Below, piece after piece: positions 1 to 4,440 of a stretch of DNA of 5,400 nt (position 1 is the first letter of the stretch; each line of letters starts with the position of its first letter). This stretch comes from an uncultured Micrococcales bacterium. GTDB taxonomy: Bacteria; Actinomycetota; Actinomycetes; Actinomycetales; Microbacteriaceae. The stretch lies in NCBI GenBank assembly GCA_903831585.1, contig CAIKYE010000259.1:1-5400 (forward strand), given 5' to 3'. The notes beneath the pieces were generated by a model, which saw nothing but the letters and a program-made list of their open reading frames with translations, was not told the origin of the DNA and made no database searches. The position numbers were made by a program, and so were the translations under genes.

Positions 1-1301
1 ATGCGCTCGACCGTGCCGTGGCCCTCGGCCAGAACAAAGATGTGTTGCCCGGTTTTGGCCATGTCTTGAAGCCATTCGATTGGTGTCACATCGAGACCGG
101 CAAAGTTTGGAATCTCTAGCATGCCGAGATTCACGAGAGTGTCGTCGTCTGCGCCGAATTGGCTTATGGTTGCGAATTGTTTCTCGGCGATCGCGCTGGT
201 GAATTTTGCCATGTCTAAGAAACCGCCGGCGCTTAGGTCGATTGGTGCCTTCGCGCCTTCTATGGCGGCATCCCAGGCGGCGTGCAAAAACTCTTCGTTG
301 GTCTCAATCAAATTCGTGGCGCGAGCTGCGCACTTCTCAGGCGAGAGCATCGTGATCTGCGAGCCCTTTGGCAGGTAGTCGGTGAAAGGCACAAGCTTGT
401 CGACGAGTACGGGTGCCAGTGACTCCATTCCGTCGACTGGAATTCCCTCGGCGATCTTTTGCATCATCGCGCCGATGTTTGGAAACTCGTGCATCATCTG
501 CCGCGCCTTATTGGCAACGCTCGGCGTGATGATTATTTCGCGTGCGGCATAAACCTCAACGCTTACGGTTTTCGCGCTCTGATCTTCGTGCACGATGCTG
601 CGCTGATCTGTCACCGAGAATTCTCTTATGTCTTCGAGTTCATCGCCGAAGAACTCGATGCGCACGGCGTGTTCTGCTGTGGTGGCGAAGATGTCGACGA
701 TGCCACCGCGCACGGCAAACTGCCCGCGCTTGGTAACCATGTCCACTCGCTCGTAGGCGAGCTCGACGAGCTTGAGACTGAGCTCGGGCAAGAAGTAGTC
801 TTTGCCAACCTCGAGCGTCAGCGGCGGGTGGTTGGCTAGCCCGGCAACGACGGGCTGCAATACCGCGCGGATGCTCGCGATCACATAGACGTCACTAGTG
901 GGCGCATCGGTGGCTAAATCATGCAGACGGTGCAACACCTTGAGGCGCTTGCCGACGGTTTCGGCGTTCGGGCTGAGTCGCTCGTGGGGCAGGGTCTCCC
1001 ACGACTGAAACTCGAGAATCTCGGCGTTTGGGTCAAGGGTTCGCAGGGCTGCCGCGGTTTCTTCGGCTTCGCGGCCGGTAGCGACAACGACCAGTTGTAG
1101 CGGGGTTAGTTTCTTCGCGGTGCGAAAATCGCTGATTGCCTTGATGACGCTGGCCTGCGCTCCAATCGGGGCTATGACATCGGTGCGTCGATTTGTGATT
1201 TTCGCCTGCAGGGCGGCGAATGGGTAACCCTCGATCGTGAGGTCTTGAAGTCTTTTGAGCGCGACAAGGCGTGCGAGGGCCTCAGAGTTTGTCGTGCTCA
1301 T
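1..1301 (-). CDS. mfd: Transcription-repair coupling factor Mfd, N-terminal part (3' end beyond left edge)
   Basis: Mfd is a cytoplasmic ATP-dependent DNA translocase. It pushes RNA polymerase stalled at lesions off the template and recruits UvrA for nucleotide excision repair. I translated the minus strand from the ATG at 1301-1299 and found 433 codons open to the window edge. The visible part is the UvrB-like N-terminal module: a GYPFAALQAKI segment near residues 25-35, VVVATGREAEETAAALR near 71-87, the diagnostic SWETLPHERLSP at 100-111, and KRGQFAVRGGIVDIF at 191-205 followed by RIEFFGDELEDIREF. These features are typical of actinobacterial Mfd. The RNA polymerase-interaction and helicase domains lie outside the window. 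There is no frameshift or internal stop. No Shine-Dalgarno sequence precedes the ATG; instead a -10-like hexamer ends 7 nt upstream, so the mRNA is probably leaderless. Identification is secure; the exact start is probable. Confidence 0.95.
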   Translation of the reverse strand, partial: MSTTNSEALARLVALKRLQDLTIEGYPFAALQAKITNRRTDVIAPIGAQASVIKAISDFRTAKKLTPLQLVVVATGREAEETAAALRTLDPNAEILEFQSWETLPHERLSPNAETVGKRLKVLHRLHDLATDAPTSDVYVIASIRAVLQPVVAGLANHPPLTLEVGKDYFLPELSLKLVELAYERVDMVTKRGQFAVRGGIVDIFATTAEHAVRIEFFGDELEDIREFSVTDQRSIVHEDQSAKTVSVEVYAAREIIITPSVANKARQMMHEFPNIGAMMQKIAEGIPVDGMESLAPVLVDKLVPFTDYLPKGSQITMLSPEKCAARATNLIETNEEFLHAAWDAAIEGAKAPIDLSAGGFLDMAKFTSAIAEKQFATISQFGADDDTLVNLGMLEIPNFAGLDVTPIEWLQDMAKTGQHIFVLAEGHGTVER

Positions 1302-1337
1302 GGGGGCTAGTCTACGCAGAGTTATCCACAGATTGAA
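1301..1337 (-). promoter_or_regulatory. Candidate leaderless promoter of mfd
   Basis: On the minus strand TAGACT (1314-1309) matches the actinobacterial -10 pattern TANNNT. It is followed by 7 nt (AGCCCCC) and then the mfd ATG, so transcription would begin at or next to the start codon. A weak -35 candidate, TTCAAT (1337-1332), lies 17 nt upstream of the -10. Leaderless transcripts with this geometry are common in actinobacteria. The spacer contains the perfect DnaA box annotated separately. The -35 is poor (3 of 6 to TTGACA), so the call rests mainly on the -10 to ATG spacing and the absence of a ribosome binding site. Confidence 0.5.
1322..1330 (+). promoter_or_regulatory. Perfect consensus DnaA box (TTATCCACA)
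   Basis: The nonamer TTATCCACA is identical to the canonical high-affinity binding site of the replication initiator DnaA. It sits in the 79-bp divergent spacer between mfd and the toxin gene, within the presumed -35/-10 spacer of the mfd promoter. I saw no second consensus box in the window and no AT-rich unwinding region, so this is not an origin. DnaA bound here could repress mfd transcription or titrate DnaA. A 9-mer can occur by chance, so function is an inference. Confidence 0.45.
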
Positions 1338-1346
1338 CCCCTCTTC

Positions 1347-1368
1347 GTTTTCAGTCGCGCTTGAAAAC
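1347..1368. promoter_or_regulatory. Inverted-repeat operator candidate of the toxin-antitoxin module
   Basis: The half-site GTTTTCA (1347-1353) is repeated exactly inverted as TGAAAAC (1362-1368), with 8 bases between. The central CGCG (1356-1359) is symmetric about the same axis, so 18 of 22 bases follow one dyad. The site ends directly at the candidate -10 hexamer TAGGTT (1369-1374) of the toxin gene. XRE-type antitoxins usually repress their own operon by binding such palindromes as dimers, and the position would let the repressor block RNA polymerase. Binding by the antitoxin encoded at 1737-2096 is inferred, not shown. Confidence 0.6.
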
Positions 1369-1381
1369 TAGGTTCGGGCTA
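1369..1381 (+). promoter_or_regulatory. Candidate -10 element of the toxin-antitoxin operon, leaderless or nearly so
   Basis: TAGGTT (1369-1374) fits TANNNT and ends 6 nt before the toxin ATG at 1381, the same geometry seen before mfd on the other strand. No convincing -35 is visible at 16-19 nt. The AGG inside the hexamer (1370-1372) could instead act as a weak Shine-Dalgarno sequence 8 nt before the ATG, in which case the promoter lies further upstream. The two readings exclude each other. Confidence 0.35.
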
Positions 1382-1731
1382 TGTGTTGGACGATTGAACT
1401 TGCCGACTCAGCAAGTCTTGACTCACTTCGCCGCGATCTCTCTGATGTGCAATTGCGATTTGTAACAGGCGTCGGCCTCGAACGACTCAAAATCCGCGGA
1501 CTAGATCTTCTCGGCACGAACCATGCGAAAGCACTTTCTGGCGGGCTCTATGAACTGCGAGTTCGGCGCGATCCGGAACTCTTGGTTCGAATCTTTTTCA
1601 CACTCATTCACCCAAGCAGACTGGTGATTGTCGGGGGTTACAACAAGAAAAGGGACCCTAGCGAATTGAGACAAAGACGCGAGATAAAAGCTGCCAGAAA
1701 AGTGATTGACCAATTACAAGGACGGAGTTAG
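1381..1731 (+). CDS. RelE/HigB-like toxin of a type II toxin-antitoxin module (Gp49/DUF891 family)
   Basis: This is a 116-residue basic protein resembling the phage-derived Gp49-like (DUF891) branch of the RelE/ParE toxin superfamily. Known members are mostly ribosome-dependent mRNA nucleases. The family signature is readable in order: a helical N-terminal half; LGTNHAKALSGGLYELRVRR (residues 44-63), the LYELR strand being diagnostic; RIFFTLI (70-76); LVIVGGYNKK (81-90), the usual hydrophobic strand plus basic pair; and a C-terminal helix with EIKAARKVIDQL (101-112). Length is typical. The gene ends 5 nt before the antitoxin GTG start, giving the toxin-first order typical of higBA modules. 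Hand-counted lines give about 50% G+C, falling to about 38% at the gene junction, against about 60-65% in mfd, which suggests acquisition. The family is clear; the cellular target and present activity are inferred. Confidence 0.85.
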   Translation: MCWTIELADSASLDSLRRDLSDVQLRFVTGVGLERLKIRGLDLLGTNHAKALSGGLYELRVRRDPELLVRIFFTLIHPSRLVIVGGYNKKRDPSELRQRREIKAARKVIDQLQGRS

Positions 1732-1736
1732 AATAA

Positions 1737-2096
1737 GTGAAACAACACTTAGAGGTGCAGCCGATGATCAAGAAAACCGTTTCGCTACAAGAGTGGTGGG
1801 ACCACATATCAAAGGACTATACGCCTGAGCAAAAGGCGGAGGCATACAAGGGCGGCCTAGAGGGTAGCGCCGAAGCAGCGGCATTCAACCTCGGATGGCA
1901 ACTGCGTGAAATGCGAATTGAAGCGGGATTGACGCAGACGGAGCTAGCTGAGAAGGTTGGCATTCAGCAGCGCGAGATCACTCGAATTGAAAACGGAAAC
2001 GGCAACCCTACGCTGCGCACAATGACACGTTTACTCCTAGCATTCGGCAAGACGGTCACAATTGGTGACCACAAGCCACTTTTTATCGAGCGTTAA
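1737..2096 (+). CDS. XRE-family helix-turn-helix antitoxin (HigA-like)
   Basis: This protein is expected to neutralise the upstream toxin by direct binding and to repress the operon. It is 119 residues from GTG at 1737. An N-terminal segment (about residues 14-52) is rich in acidic, aromatic and Ala residues and is probably the toxin-contacting part. A Cro/C1-type helix-turn-helix domain follows (about 53-107), with LREMRIEAGLTQTELAEKVG then QREITRIENGNGNPTLRTM, the classic XRE pattern. The start is uncertain. GTG 1737 has GGAG at 1724-1727, 9 nt upstream, inside the toxin gene, which would couple translation. ATG 1764 has AGAGG at 1751-1755, 8 nt upstream, and would give 110 residues beginning MIKKTVSLQ. 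The stop codon lies inside the 3' end of pth on the other strand, with a 14-bp overlap. Family assignment is secure; the start is not. Confidence 0.85.
   Translation: MKQHLEVQPMIKKTVSLQEWWDHISKDYTPEQKAEAYKGGLEGSAEAAAFNLGWQLREMRIEAGLTQTELAEKVGIQQREITRIENGNGNPTLRTMTRLLLAFGKTVTIGDHKPLFIER
2054..2070. terminator. Perfect hairpin in the convergent higA-like/pth zone, possible terminator
   Basis: GGTCAC (2054-2059) and GTGACC (2065-2070) form a perfect 6-bp stem around a 5-nt loop. On the minus strand it begins 12 nt after the pth stop codon, which suits a terminator of the pth operon, though no U-tract follows. On the plus strand it lies inside the antitoxin coding sequence, and a run of five T (2080-2084) follows 9 nt later, too far for a standard intrinsic terminator. 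Actinobacterial terminators often lack U-tracts, so pth termination is the more plausible role. It may also be coincidence in coding sequence. Confidence 0.35.
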
Positions 2097-2664
2097 CGAT
2101 ATTCATCGCCTCGAGCACACCTTTGGTGACAATCTCTTCGACGGCATCGGCAGATAGCGCGAGCAACAAGGGCAGCTCTTTGCGCTCATCACCCGAGAAA
2201 TTCTTAAGTACGAAATCGGCGGCATCCATGCGGCCTGGCGGGCGGCCGATGCCCACTCGCACTCGCGCGAAATCGTTTGAGTCGGCGGCAGCAATGATGT
2301 CGCGAAGGCCGTTGTGACCAGCGTGACCGCCGGCCTGCTTCACCCGAACGGCACCGGCGTCAATGTCTAGCTCGTCGTGAATCACGATTACGTTCTGAAT
2401 GGCTACGTCATAGAACTTCATCAGGCCGGCAACCGGGCCACCAGAGTTGTTCATGAATGTGCCGGGCTTGGCAAGAATGACCTTTGGGCCGCCAAACCCT
2501 AGGCGACCTTCGGCAACAGACGCGTTGGCCTTATGGGTTTTGAAACTCGCAGAAATGCGATCGGCCAAGATGTCGAGAACCATCTGGCCTACGTTGTGAC
2601 GATTGGCAGCGTAATCGGGCCCGGGGTTACCGAGCCCGACTACGAGCCATGTCGAATTCGACAT
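2083..2664 (-). CDS. pth: Peptidyl-tRNA hydrolase
   Basis: Pth cleaves the ester bond of peptidyl-tRNAs that drop off the ribosome, recycling tRNA in the cytoplasm; it is normally essential. The 193-residue protein has the full family length and all expected active-site residues: VVGLGNPG with N13, RHNVG with catalytic H23, KPGTFMNNSG with N72, VIHDELD with D97, and GGHAGHNGLRD with N118. These correspond to E. coli N10, H20, N68, D93 and N114. GIGRPPGRMDAADFVLKNF is the conserved C-terminal region. It starts 12 nt after the rplY stop codon with no good Shine-Dalgarno sequence, so it probably depends on translation of rplY. An 18-bp perfect palindrome covers the start codon. Its last 14 bases overlap the antitoxin gene, which converges from the other strand. 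Confidence 0.97.
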   Translation of the reverse strand: MSNSTWLVVGLGNPGPDYAANRHNVGQMVLDILADRISASFKTHKANASVAEGRLGFGGPKVILAKPGTFMNNSGGPVAGLMKFYDVAIQNVIVIHDELDIDAGAVRVKQAGGHAGHNGLRDIIAAADSNDFARVRVGIGRPPGRMDAADFVLKNFSGDERKELPLLLALSADAVEEIVTKGVLEAMNIVNAR

Positions 2665-2665
2665 G
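2648..2665. repeat. 18-bp perfect palindrome over the pth start codon
   Basis: CATGTCGAATTCGACATG reads the same on both strands and is centred between 2656 and 2657. It covers the first codons of pth including the ATG (2664-2662). In the mRNA it could fold as a 6-bp hairpin with a GAAUUC loop that hides the start codon, or as DNA it could be a dyad protein site. The palindrome is directly visible; any function is speculation. Confidence 0.4.
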
Positions 2666-2676
2666 TTAGAAACTAA

Positions 2677-3282
2677 CTATGCCTTTGGAGCAGCTGCAGG
2701 AGCAGCGGCGGCGGCAGGAGCAGCAAGCTCAGCTGAGTGCTCAGCAGCGTTAACCAAAACAGATGCAACAAGCTCTTCTGGTGCAAGGTCAAGCTTTGCG
2801 CCAGCAGGAAGCTTCACGTCGGCGGCGGTCACGTGGAATCCGGCACCTTCCTTATTGAAGACAACCTCAACGAAGTCAGGAATCGAAGTTGCGGCAACTT
2901 CAAGCTTCACGGTCTTGTGCAGAAGGTCGATGGTGTGTCCACCCATTGCTTCACCAACGATGTGAACAGGAACCTCAACGTGCACGCGCTCACCCAAAAC
3001 AAGGGTGACCATGTCGATGTGCTCGATGACCTGAGTTACGGCGTCCTTAGTTGCGCTCTTGACCAACACGGTCTGTGCGCGACCTTCGATGTCAAGCTCG
3101 ATAACTGCGTTCTTGTGACGAAGCACAAGTGCAATCTCGTGAGAGTTGACGGTTACGTGAACCGGGTCGGTGCTGTGACCATAGATCACAGCTGGTGTGT
3201 GGCCGGCCGCGCGAAACTTGCGCGCTGCGCCCTTGCCGAATGTATGGCGAACAGCAGCCGCCATCTTGATTGCTTCTGACAT
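2677..3282 (-). CDS. rplY: Large-subunit ribosomal protein bL25, CTC (two-domain) type
   Basis: bL25 binds 5S rRNA in the central protuberance of the 50S subunit; long CTC/TL5 forms carry an additional C-terminal beta domain. The 201-residue product has the N-terminal 5S-binding domain (about residues 5-95) with RHTFGKGAARKFRAAGHTPA and VIYGHSTDPVHV, and KDAVTQVIEHIDMV at 79-92. The C-terminal domain (about 96-180) contains VPVHIVGEAMGG and ATSIPDFVEV. A low-complexity Ala/Pro tail (186-201) ends in PKA and is probably disordered; such tails are common in actinobacterial bL25. The ATG is preceded by a purine-rich GAAAGAAG about 6 nt upstream, a weak Shine-Dalgarno sequence. It lies between prs and pth as in other actinobacteria, 12 nt from pth. 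Confidence 0.95.
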   Translation of the reverse strand: MSEAIKMAAAVRHTFGKGAARKFRAAGHTPAVIYGHSTDPVHVTVNSHEIALVLRHKNAVIELDIEGRAQTVLVKSATKDAVTQVIEHIDMVTLVLGERVHVEVPVHIVGEAMGGHTIDLLHKTVKLEVAATSIPDFVEVVFNKEGAGFHVTAADVKLPAGAKLDLAPEELVASVLVNAAEHSAELAAPAAAAAPAAAPKA

Positions 3283-3299
3283 TTATTCTTCTTTCACAA

Positions 3300-3316
3300 A
3301 TGCGCGACAAACGCAT
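3300..3316 (-). other. Small hairpin just upstream of the rplY ribosome binding site
   Basis: ATGCG (3300-3304) and CGCAT (3312-3316) form a 5-bp stem with a 7-nt loop in the rplY leader, a few bases before the purine-rich ribosome binding stretch. It could influence rplY translation. The stem is short and could be chance. The ATG at 3316-3314 is out of frame with rplY and opens a 74-codon overlapping frame that I do not regard as a gene. Confidence 0.25.
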
Positions 3317-3318
3317 CT

Positions 3319-3346
3319 TGTTTAGTTTGTAGTTTGGTCAACTCAA
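3319..3346 (-). promoter_or_regulatory. Weak candidate promoter for rplY-pth
   Basis: On the minus strand TTGAGT (3346-3341) is followed after 16 nt by TAAACA (3324-3319), leaving a leader of roughly 30 nt before the rplY ATG. The -10 matches TATAAT in only 3 of 6 positions. An overlapping TTGACC next to it is an alternative -35 but has no good partner. The AT-rich character of 3283-3346 compared with its surroundings supports a control region, and the 165-bp gap after prs makes an internal promoter plausible. Confidence 0.3.
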
Positions 3347-3354
3347 GCTGTTAC

Positions 3355-3424
3355 GCGAGGACTCGTGCCAGAATCTGGAATTTGCCCCGTCGATTACGGT
3401 CTTGGCTTTCGCCTCGACCCTCGC
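3355..3424 (-). other. Foldable intergenic element between prs and rplY
   Basis: Read on the minus strand, GCGAGG (3424-3419) pairs with CCTCGC (3360-3355) to close a 70-nt domain. Inside, GTCGA (3418-3414) pairs with TCGAC (3393-3389) and encloses a GGC-GAAA-GCC tetraloop hairpin (3413-3404). CCAG and CTGG in 3378-3368 form a second arm, giving a three-way junction. A competing fold pairs GGTC with GACC around the same GAAA hairpin and would break the closing stem. No U-tract follows, so it is not a standard terminator. It could be a prs 3' UTR structure, a processing site, or part of a leader controlling rplY. I found no start codon giving a coding frame here. Folding was done by eye. Confidence 0.35.
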
Positions 3425-3447
3425 CGTTGTCTAGGTGAGAGTTTAGC

Positions 3448-4422
3448 CTAGGCGTGGCCCGGGAACAACTTGTTTACCGAGTCATCGCCGAAGACCGCAC
3501 TGATAGCAGCGGCAATTAGCGGAGCGATGCTCAAAACGGTCAGCTGCTCGAACTTCTTCTCAGGAGTGATTGGCAGGGTGTTGGTCACGATGACCTCATC
3601 GACGGCACCGCTAGATAAGCGCTCGACCGCTGGCGGCGAGAAGACAGCGTGGGTGGCGGCAACTATAACTCGGGCTGCACCCTTGTTCTTCAGTGCCTGA
3701 GCCGCGGCCACGATAGTGCCGCCGGTGTCAATCATGTCGTCGACCAGCACGCAGGTGCGGCCCTCAACATCACCGACGAGCTCGTGAGCTTCAACCTGGT
3801 TTGGGCGATCTGGATCGCGACGCTTGTGAATGATTGCAAGCGGCGAAGCCAAGCGCTCGGCCCAGATGTCTGCGACGCGAACGCGACCAGAGTCTGGTGA
3901 AACAACAGTCAAAAGCTCGCCAGCATACTTTTCGGCGACGTAGTCAGACAAAAGCGGAAGTCCCCAGAGGTGGTCAACCGGTCCGTCGAAGAACCCTTGA
4001 ATCTGTGGTGTGTGAAGGTCGACCGACATCAAACGATCTGCACCGGCAACTTTAAAGAGATCTGTCATTAGTCGGGCAGAGATTGGCTCGCGACCCTTGT
4101 GCTTCTTGTCTTGACGCGCGTATGGAAAGAACGGTGCAACAACGGTGATGCGCTTTGCGCTCGCGCGCTTCAATGCGTCGACCATTAGCAGCTGCTCCAT
4201 TACCCAGTTATTGATGCCGGCGGCGTGCGACTGAATTACGAATGCGTCAACACCGCGAACGCTCTCTTCGTAGCGCACAAAAGTTTCACCATTGGCAAAG
4301 TCATATGCTGTGGTTGGAACAAGAGTTGTGTTGAGTAGCTCGGCTACTTCTTCGGCGAGCGCCATGTGCGCACGTCCACTTACGATTACCAGTCGTTTTG
4401 AATTGCTGGCCAAGATATCCAA
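3448..4422 (-). CDS. prs: Ribose-phosphate pyrophosphokinase (PRPP synthetase)
   Basis: Prs transfers pyrophosphate from ATP to ribose 5-phosphate to make PRPP for purine, pyrimidine, histidine, tryptophan and NAD synthesis in the cytoplasm. The 324-residue product is full length. Conserved parts in order: LVIVSGRAH (11-19), FANGETFVR (42-50), PFFPYARQDKKHKGREPISARL (97-118, ATP site), SVDLHTPQIQGFF (133-145, metal-binding His137), VVSPDSGRVRVAD (173-185), the flexible catalytic loop HKRRDPDRPN (199-208), and the PRPP loop VDDMIDTGGT (227-236). No key residue is missing. The start is TTG: between the glmU stop and this codon there are only 18 nt with no in-frame ATG or GTG, and the N-terminus matches family length. 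Purine-rich GAAAGAGCGG upstream is a distant ribosome binding candidate, so coupling to glmU translation is likely. Confidence 0.97.
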   Translation of the reverse strand: MDILASNSKRLVIVSGRAHMALAEEVAELLNTTLVPTTAYDFANGETFVRYEESVRGVDAFVIQSHAAGINNWVMEQLLMVDALKRASAKRITVVAPFFPYARQDKKHKGREPISARLMTDLFKVAGADRLMSVDLHTPQIQGFFDGPVDHLWGLPLLSDYVAEKYAGELLTVVSPDSGRVRVADIWAERLASPLAIIHKRRDPDRPNQVEAHELVGDVEGRTCVLVDDMIDTGGTIVAAAQALKNKGAARVIVAATHAVFSPPAVERLSSGAVDEVIVTNTLPITPEKKFEQLTVLSIAPLIAAAISAVFGDDSVNKLFPGHA

Positions 4423-4440
4423 GTGGATTACCGCTCTTTC

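Noticed and set aside
121..378. 85-codon open frame on the plus strand
   Set aside because: It lies wholly opposite mfd and is explained by codon bias of that gene.
459..839. 126-codon open frame on the plus strand
   Set aside because: It is antisense to mfd, whose frame on the other strand is continuous and clearly conserved; the plus-strand translation resembles no family and has no ribosome binding site I can see.
1302..1380. Replication origin suggested by the DnaA box
   Set aside because: There is only one consensus box, no AT-rich unwinding element, and no dnaA or dnaN nearby.
2680..2737. Repetitive GCAGC/GGCG-rich tract with a CTCAGCTGAG palindrome
   Set aside because: It is the Ala/Pro-rich tail of bL25; the repeats follow from Ala codons.
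2737..3279. 180-codon open frame on the plus strand
   Set aside because: It is the antisense shadow of rplY; the bL25 reading is unmistakable.
3092..3316. 74-codon minus-strand frame starting upstream of and overlapping rplY
   Set aside because: It is out of frame with rplY, has no recognisable product and no good ribosome binding site; treated as a chance overlap.
3340..3430. Possible tRNA in the prs-rplY gap
   Set aside because: There are paired segments but no tRNA-like acceptor stem, anticodon arm or GGTTCGAATC-type T-loop on either strand.
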